Origin: Thiobacillus sp. SCUT-2
GTDB taxonomy: Bacteria; Pseudomonadota; Gammaproteobacteria; Burkholderiales; Thiobacillaceae
Length of the DNA: 64,000 nucleotides
Assembly: GCF_035621355.1 (NCBI RefSeq)
Contig: NZ_CP141769.1
Location: 186,001 to 250,000 of the forward strand
Direction of reading: 5' to 3'
Under the pieces are notes generated by a model. That model was not told the DNA's origin, did no database searches, and was given only the letters and a program-made list of their open reading frames with translations. Positions 42,027 through 52,254 of this stretch are shown in pieces. Every line of letters starts with the position of its first letter. The first letter of the stretch is position 1. The position numbers and the translations under genes were made by a program.

Positions 42027-42129
42027 GCGATGGCGCCGTCGCCGCCTCACCCCGCGAGCGGGGCGAGGCTCGGCTCAGACGGTGCGGAACGCCCGGCGGG
42101 GCAGAAGCACGGGGCCATGGGGCGGTGGC

Positions 42130-43269
42130 TCAAAGCGTGCCGTAGGAGTGCAGGCCCGACAGGAACATGTTGACGCCGAGGAAGGCGAAGGTGGTGACGA
42201 TCAGGCCCGTCAGCGCCCACCAGGCGAGCATCGGCCCGCGCAGGCCCTTGACCAGGCGGATGTGCAGCCAGGCGGCATAGTTCAGCCACACGATCAGCGC
42301 CCAGGTTTCCTTCGGATCCCACGACCAGTAGCCGCCCCAGGCCTCGGCGGCCCACATGGCGCCGAGAATCGTCGCGATGGTGAAGAAGGCGAAGCCGATC
42401 GCGATCGCCTTGTACATGACGTCGTCGAGCACCTCGAGGCGCGGCAGCCGGCTCGCCAGAATGCCACGGCTTGCCAGCAGGTAGGCGGCGCCGAGCATCG
42501 CGGCGATCGAGAACGAACCGTAGCCGATGAAGTTGGCGGGGACGTGCAGCTTCATCCACCAGGACTTGAGCGCCGGCACCAGCGGCTGGATCGTCGAGGC
42601 GCCGCGGTCGAAGGTGTACCAGAGGATGAAGCCGACCGCGGCGGAGATCACCAGCAGCACGAAGGCACCCATCTGGCGGGTCTGGTAGCGCGCCTCGTAA
42701 TAGAGGTAGAGCATCGCGGTGATCAGGCAGAACAGCACGAAGACTTCGTACAGGTTGGACACCGGGATGTGGCCGACGTCGGTGCCGATCAGGTAGGACT
42801 CGTACCAGCGCACCATCAGGCCGATGAAACCCATCGCCACGGCCGACCAGGTCATCGCGCTGGCCGTCCTCATCGTGAACTCGGACCGGCCCAGCAGGCC
42901 GCCCCAGTAGGTCAGGGTGGCGAGGCCGAACAGGGCGCACATCCACATGATGGCCGCCTGGCTCGAAATCAGGTACTTGAGGAAGAAGGCCTGCTCCATC
43001 CGCGTCAGGTCGTCGTGGTACTGGCTGATGGCGAACAGGCTGACGGCGCCGACCACGATGAACAGGACGCGGAACGGCTTCCAGAACCAGCCGAACACGG
43101 CGAGGGCGGGGATCGCGGCCAGCAGGATGCCCTTTTCGTACAGGTCCATGTACTCGCCGAAGCGCGACAGGGCGAACAGCCCGCCGGCGGCGACGATGAC
43201 CGCGAACAGCCAGTCGAACCAGGACAGGCGCTTGAACAGCGGGGCGGGTTGATTGAGGGCAAGTTCCAT
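42130..43269 (-). CDS. ccsB: System II cytochrome c biogenesis protein CcsB/ResC
   Basis: A 379-residue polytopic membrane protein from ATG 43269. The haem-handling tryptophan-rich motif WGGYWSWDPKETWALIVW is near residue 305. Conserved His-containing segments are LYEVFVLF and KLHVPANFIGYG. About eight membrane segments are visible. With ResB it moves haem across the membrane and attaches it to apocytochromes such as the c4 and dihaem proteins in this window. Confidence 0.93.
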   Translation of the reverse strand: MELALNQPAPLFKRLSWFDWLFAVIVAAGGLFALSRFGEYMDLYEKGILLAAIPALAVFGWFWKPFRVLFIVVGAVSLFAISQYHDDLTRMEQAFFLKYLISSQAAIMWMCALFGLATLTYWGGLLGRSEFTMRTASAMTWSAVAMGFIGLMVRWYESYLIGTDVGHIPVSNLYEVFVLFCLITAMLYLYYEARYQTRQMGAFVLLVISAAVGFILWYTFDRGASTIQPLVPALKSWWMKLHVPANFIGYGSFSIAAMLGAAYLLASRGILASRLPRLEVLDDVMYKAIAIGFAFFTIATILGAMWAAEAWGGYWSWDPKETWALIVWLNYAAWLHIRLVKGLRGPMLAWWALTGLIVTTFAFLGVNMFLSGLHSYGTL

Positions 43270-43284
43270 GGTGAGTCCTCCGGG

Positions 43285-45294
43285 TTACTTCGCGAGCGTG
43301 TCGAGCGCCTGCGCGTGTCGGGTGAATTCCTTCTCGAAGTCGATCGTATGCTTCGCCGACGACATCGCGAGCAGGGCGTTGCCGGGCTTGATGCGGAGCC
43401 AGACCCGGCGCTCGCGCACGTAAAGCATGAAGAATACGCCGAGTGTCAGCAAAAGCGAACCGAAGTAGACGACGTTCTTGCCTGGCGAACGGGTCAACTG
43501 CAGGCCGCTTGCCTTGACCTCGTCGTAGCTCATGAGTTGCAGATAAAGCGGCGCGCCGTAGACGAACATGTCACTGATGCTGTTGAGGGTATCGCGCACC
43601 AGCCAGCCGGTCGCGTCGTCAGTCTTCGGCGGCGGCAGGTTGGCCTGGCGGTCGGCGATTTTCAGCGCCTCGAAGCCCGCGAGCTCGAGGATGCGCAGAT
43701 AAGTGCCTGCCGCCTTCTCGCGTTCGGCCGCCGGTACCTTCTCCTCGATGAACTTGCCCAGGGGCTGGAATCCGCCCTGCGCGAACAGGCCCAGCACCTG
43801 CTCGGCGCTGCGGGTGAGCTTGCTCTCGATCTCGGTACCCCACGCGTTCGCCGGCAGCGCCTGGTGCGCGAAGGCCGCCGCGATTTCGGGGCGCAGGTCC
43901 GGATTCAGCAGGGCGCCGCGCAGGCGCATGAAGGTCTCGAGATTGCCGTCGGCGTCGAGCGGCATGCGCAGATAGCGGAACGGCTCGTTGGGGGCGTCGC
44001 GCACGCCGGACATCATGTACCAGCGCCCGTCGAGCTCCATCGGCAGCATGTAGTTGCTGAATTCGCGTGCCTGGCCGCGCGCATCGCGCAGCTTGTACTG
44101 GAAGCTGGGGCCGACGTTGCGCAGCTCGCGCTTGTCGCTGGCCGGGTTGCCGCCGAGCACGCTCATCGCGTCGCGCACCGCGGGGGTGTCGCCCATGTTC
44201 TCGACGTTGAAGGGGCGGAAATCCACGAACTCGAGTGTCGAATCGCCGGCCGTGCTGGTCAGCGTGGCCGTCTGGTGGATCGTGCCCTTGATCGGGAAGG
44301 ACGAATCCGTCGGCGCGAACAGGTTCCACGCGCGCAGGTTCAGGTGCGTGCCGCCGTCGGCGAAGCTGGCCTGGTAGATCGCGATGCCGTCCTGGATCAG
44401 CGGATGGTTGACCGCGATGGTCGCCTCGCGGATCTTCTTGCCGGAACGGTCGAAGATCTCGATGTCGCTTTCGAAGTTCTTCGGCTGTCCGGTCGTGTAA
44501 TGCTCGATGCGGAACTGCTTGAGCCCGATCGTGAAGGGCAGGTCCTGTACCAGATAGCCGTCGGCCACGTTCAGGAAGACGACGTCGGCGCTGGAGCCCT
44601 CGGGAATCTGCACGCTGCCGCGGAACGAGGGGTTGGACGGCGACAGCCGGGAAATCGGCGGCACCTGGCTCTGCGGGATGTCGCGCGTTTCGATCTTCTT
44701 GTAGCCGAGCAGCTGCTGTACCTTGAACACCAGATTGCCGTCCATCAGTCCGCCGATGCAGATCAGGACGATTGCCGAGTGCGCGAGGAAATAGCCGAGG
44801 CGGTTCCAGCTGCCGGCCTTGGCCGCGAGCAGCACGCCGTCTTCGCGCGGCAGGTTCTTCACCTTGTAGCCCTGGCCCTCCAGGTAGCGCTGTGCATTGG
44901 CGGCGAGCGTCGCCGGAGGCAGGGTCGTGTCGACTTCGTGCTTGTGCTTGAACGCGTTCAGCGACTGCTCGCTGACATGCTCGCGGAAGCTCTTCATTTC
45001 ACGCGCGAAATTGGGCGCGTTGCGGTAGATGCAGACGCTCGTCGACACCACCAGGAAGGTCAGGATCACCAGGAACCAGGCGGCGTGGTAGACGTCGTAG
45101 AGCCCCAGTTTCTCGAACGCCTCGAACCAGAATGGACCGAACTGGATCAGGTAATTGCTGTACGGCTCGGCCTGCTTCAATACCGTCCCGATGATGGAGG
45201 CGATCGCAAGAATGGAGAGCAGGCTGATGGCAAACCGCATCGAGCTCAGCAGCTCGAACACGGCTTTTCCGAAGGATGGGGGGGAGGAATTCAT
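43285..45294 (-). CDS. resB: System II cytochrome c biogenesis protein ResB/Ccs1
   Basis: About 669 residues from ATG 45294 (TTG 45306 is an alternative). Three membrane segments lie in the N-terminal 190 residues and one near the end (NVVYFGSLLLTLGVFFMLYV). A large periplasmic domain lies between. Typical ResB signature: LLSSMRFAISLLSILAIASI, LGYFLAHSAIVLICIGGL, VNHPLIQDGIAIYQASFADGG. It forms the haem-attachment complex with CcsB, 15 bases downstream. Confidence 0.93.
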   Translation of the reverse strand: MNSSPPSFGKAVFELLSSMRFAISLLSILAIASIIGTVLKQAEPYSNYLIQFGPFWFEAFEKLGLYDVYHAAWFLVILTFLVVSTSVCIYRNAPNFAREMKSFREHVSEQSLNAFKHKHEVDTTLPPATLAANAQRYLEGQGYKVKNLPREDGVLLAAKAGSWNRLGYFLAHSAIVLICIGGLMDGNLVFKVQQLLGYKKIETRDIPQSQVPPISRLSPSNPSFRGSVQIPEGSSADVVFLNVADGYLVQDLPFTIGLKQFRIEHYTTGQPKNFESDIEIFDRSGKKIREATIAVNHPLIQDGIAIYQASFADGGTHLNLRAWNLFAPTDSSFPIKGTIHQTATLTSTAGDSTLEFVDFRPFNVENMGDTPAVRDAMSVLGGNPASDKRELRNVGPSFQYKLRDARGQAREFSNYMLPMELDGRWYMMSGVRDAPNEPFRYLRMPLDADGNLETFMRLRGALLNPDLRPEIAAAFAHQALPANAWGTEIESKLTRSAEQVLGLFAQGGFQPLGKFIEEKVPAAEREKAAGTYLRILELAGFEALKIADRQANLPPPKTDDATGWLVRDTLNSISDMFVYGAPLYLQLMSYDEVKASGLQLTRSPGKNVVYFGSLLLTLGVFFMLYVRERRVWLRIKPGNALLAMSSAKHTIDFEKEFTRHAQALDTLAK

Positions 45295-45325
45295 GAGGGG
45301 GCGCAATACCCTGAAGGCACAATTG

Positions 45326-45351
45326 AAAAAGGGTGACTTGCGTCACCCTTT
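45326..45351. terminator. Intrinsic terminator after cytochrome c4
   Basis: GGGTGAC pairs with GTCACCC around TTGC, flanked by AAAAA and TTT. On the minus strand it ends the cytochrome c4 transcript before resB. Confidence 0.75.
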
Positions 45352-45377
45352 CATCGACCCGGAGGCGGTCAATAAGT

Positions 45378-46004
45378 TTAACGCAGGCCCTGAATATAAG
45401 CGGCCACGGCTTTCATGTCAGCATCCGTCAGCTTCGCGGCGATGGTGCGCATCATCTTGGCGCCGTCGTTTGCGCGGGTGCCGAGGCGGAAGTTGTTCAG
45501 CTGGGCGTACACGTAATCGGCGTGCTGGCCCGCGAGGCGCGGGAACTGCACCGGGATGCCCTTGCCCTGGGGGCCGTGGCACGAGGCACAGGCCGGCACG
45601 CCGGCACCCTGGACGCCGCCGCGGAAGATCTTCTCGCCGACGAGCGCCAGGTCCTTGTCCTTGGAAGTGCCCGGCTTGGGCTGCTGCGCGCTGAAGTAGG
45701 CAGCCAGGTTCAGCATGTCCTGCGGGGAAAGGCTGGCAACCATGCCGCTCATGACCGCGTTCTTGCGGTTTCCGGATTTGAAGTCATTCAGCTGCTTGTT
45801 GATGTACTCGGCGTTCAGCCCGGCCAGCTTGGGGTTGGTCGCGACGGTGCTGTTTCCGTCCGCCGCGTGGCAGCCTGCACAAACCTGATTGACGATGCTT
45901 TCCGCCGCCTTCGGGTCGCCTTTGCTGGCCGGGGCCGCGGCGGGTTCGTTGGCAAAAGCGGAGGTGGCGGCCAGGGCGGCGACCAGTGAGACGACGAGTT
46001 TCAT
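45378..46004 (-). CDS. Cytochrome c4 (dihaem, periplasmic)
   Basis: A 208-residue protein from ATG 46004 with AGGAGC upstream. The signal peptide ends near SAFA (residue 18). Two class I haem domains: [11 protein letters not shown] near residue 42 with [11 protein letters not shown], and [11 protein letters not shown] near 140 with [15 protein letters not shown]. It carries electrons to terminal oxidases. It is next to the resB/ccsB maturation genes and diverges from engB 57 bases away. Confidence 0.95.
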   Translation of the reverse strand: MKLVVSLVAALAATSAFANEPAAAPASKGDPKAAESIVNQVCAGCHAADGNSTVATNPKLAGLNAEYINKQLNDFKSGNRKNAVMSGMVASLSPQDMLNLAAYFSAQQPKPGTSKDKDLALVGEKIFRGGVQGAGVPACASCHGPQGKGIPVQFPRLAGQHADYVYAQLNNFRLGTRANDGAKMMRTIAAKLTDADMKAVAAYIQGLR

Positions 46005-46061
46005 CAAAAGCTCCTGAAGCTTGCAAAACTTGGGAAAAAAGGTAGTTTAGCGGCAACTAAT

Positions 46062-46688
46062 ATGACTGCCAAGCCCGTGCTCAACCGCGCTCAATTCCAC
46101 ACTTCGGTCGCCCAGCTGCGCGATTTGCCCTACAGCCGCGCCGAGGTTGCGTTCGCCGGACGCTCGAACGCCGGAAAGTCAAGCGCAATCAATCTCTTAA
46201 CTCGAAAGAACCGGCTTGCTTTCACGTCCAAGACCCCTGGGCGGACGCAGCTTATCAATTTCTTCGTGCTCGAGCCGGACACCTACCTGGTCGACCTGCC
46301 CGGCTATGGCTATGCGAAAGTGCCGCCGGAGGTGAAGGCCAAGTGGGAAGGCCTCCTCTCGCGCTACCTGCAGGGGCGCGAAGCCTTGGTGGGCATGGTA
46401 TTGATCATGGACGCGCGCCATCCGCTGACGCCGCTGGACCGCCAGATGCTCGAGTGGTTTGCGCCAACCGGCAAGCCCGTGCATATTCTGTTGTCAAAAG
46501 CCGACAAATTGTCCAACAACGAGAAGGCGCTGACGCTGCGTCGCGTGAAGGCCGAACTCGCGGAGCAGACGAACGTTTCCGTTCAGCTGTTTTCGAGCCT
46601 CTCCCGGCTGGGCGCGGACGAGGCAGCGGCCCTGATCGAGCACTGGCTTTCCGCCGCGGTGACGACGCATCCTGTCGTGGCGGGCTAG
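46062..46688 (+). CDS. engB: Ribosome biogenesis GTPase EngB/YsxC
   Basis: A 208-residue protein from ATG 46062. G1 [17 protein letters not shown]2/switch [16 protein letters not shown]3 [12 protein letters not shown] and G4 [13 protein letters not shown] are all present. It assists late 50S assembly. It diverges from cytochrome c4, a pairing known in betaproteobacteria. The candidate minus-strand RNA and the hemB leader follow. Confidence 0.96.
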   Translation: MTAKPVLNRAQFHTSVAQLRDLPYSRAEVAFAGRSNAGKSSAINLLTRKNRLAFTSKTPGRTQLINFFVLEPDTYLVDLPGYGYAKVPPEVKAKWEGLLSRYLQGREALVGMVLIMDARHPLTPLDRQMLEWFAPTGKPVHILLSKADKLSNNEKALTLRRVKAELAEQTNVSVQLFSSLSRLGADEAAALIEHWLSAAVTTHPVVAG

Positions 46689-46698
46689 CGGACGCCCA

Positions 46699-46815
46699 TA
46701 AAAAAGCCCCGATCAAGGGAGGGATCGGGGCCAAAAAATGCCTTAAGGGGATTAAGGCATCCCGCTCAGGGAGGAGAAGCGGGAGACGATGCAAGATCGT
46801 CTGCTCGATTGAGCG
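46699..46815 (-). ncRNA. Candidate C-rich-loop small RNA
   Basis: Read on the minus strand this spacer holds a string of hairpins. Stems: AGACGAT/ATCGTCT (46802-46784); CCCGCT/AGCGGG with loop TCTCCTCCCTG (46783-46761); ATGCCTTAA/TTAAGGCAT with loop TCCCC followed by T6 (46760-46733); GCCCCGATC/GATCGGGGC with loop CCTCCCTT followed by T6 (46731-46700). Three loops are C-rich and match the anti-Shine-Dalgarno logic of C-rich-loop sRNAs such as Xanthomonas sX13. No convincing promoter is identified. On the plus strand no T-run follows, so it is not an engB terminator. Confidence 0.6.
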
Positions 46816-46832
46816 GATCGGCCTGGAAATAG

Positions 46833-47876
<1,044 letters not shown>

Positions 47877-47942
47877 GGTGCATTGGCATGCGTAAAGTCA
47901 TCCCGCACTTTTGCCGAAATGCTGCTTATCAGCATTGCCTGG

Positions 47943-48782
47943 ATGACGAACATGCTCGGACCGCGCACCCCCAGCCCCCCTGCGCCCAAGATGTCGGAAA
48001 CGCATAAATTCCCCTTCGGTTTCAGGGGGCGACGCAAGCCCGACGAGTGGGACAAGACGATCATCGCGTTCGAGTCCCCGTACCGGTTGAAGGACTTGTG
48101 CATTCCGCAGGTCGACGCCCCGAACCCGGCCTCGGATACGGTCCAGCAGCAGAAATTCAAGATCCGTCTGGCCAGTTCGGACACCCGGCGCCAGTCGGCG
48201 AGCATGCTGATCGAGAAGCGCTATGCCAGCCGGGGGTACCAGGCCCGCGCGCTGGAAGAGGATCCCCAGCGCATCACCGTGCTGGTCTTCATGGAGGAGA
48301 AGATCGTCGGCACCACCACCCTCGGGCTCGACGGGCCGGCCGGTCTGATGGCGGACAGCGTGTACAAACAGGAAATCGACAGCCTGCGGGCGCAGGGGCG
48401 AGCGGTGTGCGAATTGACCAAGCTCGCGATCGACGACGAGCATGTCGACTCCAAGCACATCGTTGCGGTGCTGTTTCATCTCTGCAAGATCTACGGCCAG
48501 AACATCCACCATGCGACCGATTTTGTCATCGAGATCAACCCGCGCCATGCCTCGTTTTACAAGAAGCTGCTGGGATTCGAGGATTTCGGGCCGGAACGGG
48601 TGTGCCCGCGCGTCAACGCGCCCGCCGTCCTGCTGAGGCTTCCGCTGCAGTACGCCGACGAACAGATCGCGCGTTACGGCGGCATGATGAAGGCGGCTGC
48701 GGGCGTTCGCTCGCTTTATCCGTATTGCTTCTCCAAAGACGACGAACTCGGCATTGCCGGGCGGCTGATCCGGGGAGAATGA
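47943..48782 (+). CDS. FeeM-type N-acyltransferase, PEP-CTERM/exosortase-associated
   Basis: About 279 residues. The start is uncertain: ATGs at 47943, 47952 and 47991. An inverted repeat at 47918-47936 makes earlier starts unlikely. The core resembles FeeM/N-acyl amino acid synthases and the PEP-CTERM-associated acyltransferase family (GNAT-like): FKIRLASSDTRRQSASMLIEKR, ITVLVFMEEKIVGTTTLGLDG, VCELTKLAIDDEH, and FVIEINPRHASFYKKLLGF. It would join an acyl chain to an amine. It starts a three-gene unit with ThiF-like and nitroreductase-like genes. Confidence 0.78.
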   Translation: MTNMLGPRTPSPPAPKMSETHKFPFGFRGRRKPDEWDKTIIAFESPYRLKDLCIPQVDAPNPASDTVQQQKFKIRLASSDTRRQSASMLIEKRYASRGYQARALEEDPQRITVLVFMEEKIVGTTTLGLDGPAGLMADSVYKQEIDSLRAQGRAVCELTKLAIDDEHVDSKHIVAVLFHLCKIYGQNIHHATDFVIEINPRHASFYKKLLGFEDFGPERVCPRVNAPAVLLRLPLQYADEQIARYGGMMKAAAGVRSLYPYCFSKDDELGIAGRLIRGE

Positions 48783-48821
48783 TTTGCCGATCGCCTGTCA
48801 TTGCGATGCCGGATTCACCGG

Positions 48822-49685
48822 ATGAGCCTGTTCGATTATCACGAGGCCTTCTCGCGCACGCTCGGATGGGTGACCGAAGCGGAACTCGAGCGCCTGCGTG
48901 GAAGCCGGATCGCGATTGCCGGCATGGGCGGCGTCGGCGGCTTTCATCTGCTGACGCTCGCGCGCCTGGGGATAGGTTCGTTCAACCTGGCGGACTTCGA
49001 CAGCTTCGCCCTGGTCAATTTCAACCGGCAGGCCGGCGCGGCCATGAGCACGCTGGGGCGGCGCAAGCTCGACGTGATGTCGGAGATGGCGCGCGACATC
49101 AACCCGGAGCTCGACCTGCGCCTTTTTCCCGATGGGGTGACCGAGGGCGTGCTGGATGAATTCCTGGCCGGGGCCGACCTCTTTGTCGACGGCCTCGATT
49201 TCTTTGCGCTCGACATCCGCCAGGCCGTCTTTGCCGCATGTGCCCGCAAGGGAATCCCGGCAATCACCGTCGCGCCGCTGGGCATGGGGGCGGCATTGCT
49301 CAACTTCATGCCGGGGCGGATGACGTTCGACGAGTACTTCGGCTTTGGGCGGAATGCGCACCTGGAAAAGGCCCTCCGCTTCTTCGTCGGCCTGGCGCCC
49401 GCGCGGCTGCAGATGGGCTATCTCGTCGACCCGGCACGCATCGACCTCGGCAGGCAGCAGGGGCCTTCCACGCCGATGGGATGCATGTTGTGCGCGGGGG
49501 TGGCCGGGACGGAGGCCTTGAAGATCCTGCTTGGCCGGGGCCGCGTATACGCCGCCCCGTGGGGCGTGCATTACGACGCGTTCAAGAACCGGCTGGCCCG
49601 CACCTGGCGGCCCGGCGGCAACGACCGCAATCCGCTGCTGCGTTCGGCATTGTCCCTGGCGCGTCGGCGCCTGCTCGGAAAATGA
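48822..49685 (+). CDS. ThiF/MoeB/E1-like adenylyltransferase
   Basis: A 287-residue protein from ATG 48822. The ATP site is RIAIAGMGGVGGFHLLTLAR near residue 28. DFDSFALVNFNRQ follows near 59 and FVDGLDFFALDIRQ near 110. The C-terminal crossover segment GCMLCAGVAGTEALKILL contains two Cys. E1-like enzymes adenylate the C-terminus of a carrier protein or a substrate carboxylate. No ThiS/MoaD-like carrier is nearby. The nitroreductase gene overlaps its stop (ATGA). A ThiF-nitroreductase fusion (MoeY) is known in mycobacteria. Confidence 0.85.
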   Translation: MSLFDYHEAFSRTLGWVTEAELERLRGSRIAIAGMGGVGGFHLLTLARLGIGSFNLADFDSFALVNFNRQAGAAMSTLGRRKLDVMSEMARDINPELDLRLFPDGVTEGVLDEFLAGADLFVDGLDFFALDIRQAVFAACARKGIPAITVAPLGMGAALLNFMPGRMTFDEYFGFGRNAHLEKALRFFVGLAPARLQMGYLVDPARIDLGRQQGPSTPMGCMLCAGVAGTEALKILLGRGRVYAAPWGVHYDAFKNRLARTWRPGGNDRNPLLRSALSLARRRLLGK

Positions 49686-50758
49686 GCATACCGAGCCCGG
49701 TCCGGGAGGTGATCGAACTCGCGCGCTGGGCGCCCAGCGGCGACAACACGCAGCCGTGGCGCTTCGAAATCGTTGACGCGCACCATTTCATCGTCCATGC
49801 CTTCGATACGCGCGAGCACTGCGTCTACGATCTGGATGGCCATCCCAGCCAGATTGCGGTGGGCGCGATGCTCGAGACGCTTGCCATCGCCGCCAGCGCG
49901 CACGGGCTGCGCGCCGTGGTCGGCCGCCGTCCCGGGTCGCCCGACACGCATCCTGACTATTCGGTCGAGCTGGTGCCGGACGCCGCCATCGCGCCTGATC
50001 GCCTGCTGGACGCCGTCAAGCGGCGCACGGTCCAGCGTCGCCCCCTGCGCACGGATCGACTTTCGGCAGCCGACAAGCTGGCACTCGAGGAAGCCGTCGG
50101 CGACGGCTTTTCCGTGTGCTGGTTCGAAGGCGCTGGCCTTCGCTGGCGCCTGGCCCGCCTGATGTTCGCGAATGCCCGGCTGCGCCTGACCATGCCGGAA
50201 GCCTATCTCGTCCATCGCGACATCATCGAGTGGCAGGCGCAGTACAGCGAGGACAAGGTGCCCGACCGGGCGCTCGGCCTGGACGCCGGAACGCTCAGGC
50301 TGATGCGCTGGGTGATGGGCAGCTGGCAGCGGGTCCGCTTCTTCAATACCTGGCTGGCGGGGCACCTCACGCCGCGCATCGAAATGGATCTGCTTCCGGG
50401 ATTCCTGTGCGCGGCGCACTTCGCCATCCGTGCCCGCACGGCGCCGAAGACCGTGGACGACTATGTCGCGGCTGGACGGGCCGTGCAGCGCTTCTGGCTG
50501 ACGGCGACGAACCTCGGGCTGCAATTGCAGCCGGAGTTGACGCCGCTGATATTCAGCCGCTACGTCCGCGAGGGCGTGGCGTTCAGCGGGATGCCGGGCG
50601 CGCGCGAAACGGCCGAGCGGCTGAACCGCCGTCTTGGCGGGATTCTGCAGGGCGTTCCGCTCGATCAGGTGGCCTTCCTCGGGCGCATCGGACGCGGCAG
50701 GCCGGCCACCAGCCGCTCGCTGCGCCTGCCGGTCGAGCGGCTGATGCGCGGCGACTGA
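49682..50758 (+). CDS. Nitroreductase-like flavoprotein
   Basis: A 358-residue protein from ATG 49682, overlapping the ThiF-like stop. The N-terminus ELARWAPSGDNTQPWRFEIV is the FMN-binding nitroreductase signature. The C-terminal region (AAGRAVQRFWLTATNLGLQLQP) also fits the fold. It is longer than standard nitroreductases, with an inserted helical region near 150-240. Paired with an E1-like protein it may oxidise or reduce an activated substrate; that is an inference. It converges on the DUF1302-like gene one base away. Confidence 0.82.
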   Translation: MSIPSPVREVIELARWAPSGDNTQPWRFEIVDAHHFIVHAFDTREHCVYDLDGHPSQIAVGAMLETLAIAASAHGLRAVVGRRPGSPDTHPDYSVELVPDAAIAPDRLLDAVKRRTVQRRPLRTDRLSAADKLALEEAVGDGFSVCWFEGAGLRWRLARLMFANARLRLTMPEAYLVHRDIIEWQAQYSEDKVPDRALGLDAGTLRLMRWVMGSWQRVRFFNTWLAGHLTPRIEMDLLPGFLCAAHFAIRARTAPKTVDDYVAAGRAVQRFWLTATNLGLQLQPELTPLIFSRYVREGVAFSGMPGARETAERLNRRLGGILQGVPLDQVAFLGRIGRGRPATSRSLRLPVERLMRGD

Positions 50759-50759
50759 T

Positions 50760-52244
50760 TCAGAAGCTGTAGCGCACCTCGGTGTAGACGCGATCCCTGC
50801 TGTCGTAGATGCCGAACAGGCCGGTGGGCGGGCCTTCGAAGACGTCGACGCCGGTGGCGAGGCGCCAGTGGTCGTCCATTTTCCAGGTGAGCTTGAACTG
50901 CGCCAGCCAGTCCGCGCGGTTCAGGCTGCGGATCAGCAGCAACTCGGGTTCGAGGCGGGGATGCAGCGCCTGGGTCGAAAGCAGGAGCGACACGCCGCTT
51001 TCGGTCGCGTCGGGCACGATGCCGGGGTCGTGGTTCGCGAACAGGCGCTGGTAGAACTGCACGTTGACGCGGGTCTCCTGCGGGAAGCTCCACTCCAGCC
51101 CGACGATGTAGTCGAGAAAATTCTGCTTCACGAGGCCATCGGCGTCGGCCGGGTCGAGCGTGCTGAAGAGCTTGTCCCGCGTGTAGACCGCCTCTGCCTT
51201 GAGGACCATCGGGCCGAGATCCTTGGCCAGCGTGGCGCCCAGTTGATGGATGCGCTTGTGGACCGGGAGGTAGGTGATCGTCGTCAGCGAGGTCTCGCGC
51301 GAGAACGCGGCCGAGGGGTCGTTGGCGGTGTAATAGAAGCCGGATACGTCCCAGCCGTCCTCGAGCCACGACAGTCGGGCGCCGTAGCCTGCATCGTCGA
51401 GGCCGGTCGGCTTCCGTTCCTTGGCGATGACGGTCTGGTAGCCGGGCGTGGCGGGGGGGACGAAGGGGTAGAACTCCGCGCCCGGCTTGCCGATGTCGTC
51501 ATAGGTCATGTAGGGGATCCAGATGCCCTCGGCATGGAAGGCGCCGGAGAAATATTCCGCGCGTGCTGCCCATTGCGGGATGCGGATCATGTCGAAATCG
51601 GGCAGGACAAACTGCCGCATGTCCTTGGCGGACACGACGTCGGCAAAGAACAGCCCGACCATCTCGCCCCAGACGATCTGCTGGCGGCCGACCCTGAAGT
51701 CCAGTCCGGCCGCGGAGAAATCCAGGTAGGCGTCGCGAATCATCGCCTCGAAGCGCTGGTCGCGCCGCACTGCGCTCGGGTAGTAGTCGGTGAGGTCGTA
51801 GATCGGATCGTAGTTGACCCGGCCGCCGAGCTTCCATGCGCCGACCCCCGCAAGGCGGCCGCTGGTCGCGACGTCGAGCGTGTTGTTGAAGCGTGACCAG
51901 TGGCGGTCGCCCGCATAGGTGTAGGCCAGGTCGTTCTGGAAGAAGCCGGTCACCCGCGAGGCCGGCGACGCGGGTTGCGTGGCTTCCGCGACGGGCGCCG
52001 CAACCTCCGGCACGGGCTTGTCGGCGGTACCGGCGGCCGGCGGCACCGCGCCGGCCGGCTCGGTGCGGGGCGCGGGCTGGGGCGCAGCCGGCGGCGCGTC
52101 GCCGAACAGATCGTCGAGCGACTGCGCGTCCGCCTTGTCCGCCGCAAGCGCCGGCGCCGCCATCATGAGTCCGAGCACCAGCCCGCCGACCAAGGTTGAA
52201 GCGCGGCCTCGCCGCGGACGATTGCTACCGGATCGCAAACCCAC
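50760..52244 (-). CDS. DUF1302-like outer-membrane beta-barrel protein
   Basis: A 494-residue protein from a GTG at 52244 with GGGAGA about eight bases upstream. The signal peptide ends near APALA (residue 34). A Pro/Ala-rich stretch runs to about 95. The rest is an alternating, aromatic-rich barrel-like domain (GFFQNDLAYTYAGDRHWSRF, FRVGRQQIVWGEMVGLFF) ending in ...YTEVRYSF with a terminal aromatic. It resembles DUF1302 proteins, often found with RND or Lol-like export genes. It follows the FHA-ABC ATPase gene by 10 bases. Confidence 0.82.
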   Translation of the reverse strand: MGLRSGSNRPRRGRASTLVGGLVLGLMMAAPALAADKADAQSLDDLFGDAPPAAPQPAPRTEPAGAVPPAAGTADKPVPEVAAPVAEATQPASPASRVTGFFQNDLAYTYAGDRHWSRFNNTLDVATSGRLAGVGAWKLGGRVNYDPIYDLTDYYPSAVRRDQRFEAMIRDAYLDFSAAGLDFRVGRQQIVWGEMVGLFFADVVSAKDMRQFVLPDFDMIRIPQWAARAEYFSGAFHAEGIWIPYMTYDDIGKPGAEFYPFVPPATPGYQTVIAKERKPTGLDDAGYGARLSWLEDGWDVSGFYYTANDPSAAFSRETSLTTITYLPVHKRIHQLGATLAKDLGPMVLKAEAVYTRDKLFSTLDPADADGLVKQNFLDYIVGLEWSFPQETRVNVQFYQRLFANHDPGIVPDATESGVSLLLSTQALHPRLEPELLLIRSLNRADWLAQFKLTWKMDDHWRLATGVDVFEGPPTGLFGIYDSRDRVYTEVRYSF

Positions 52245-52254
52245 ACCTGTCTCC

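Noticed and set aside
46704-46733. Terminator for engB on the plus strand
   Set aside because: The hairpin is followed by CAAAAAATG, not T, on the plus strand. The T-run is on the minus strand, which is why it is placed in the candidate sRNA.
47883-47942. Upstream TTG or ATG starts for the FeeM-type gene
   Set aside because: A perfect inverted repeat AATGCTG/CAGCATT lies at 47918-47936 in what looks like leader, and there is no family similarity.
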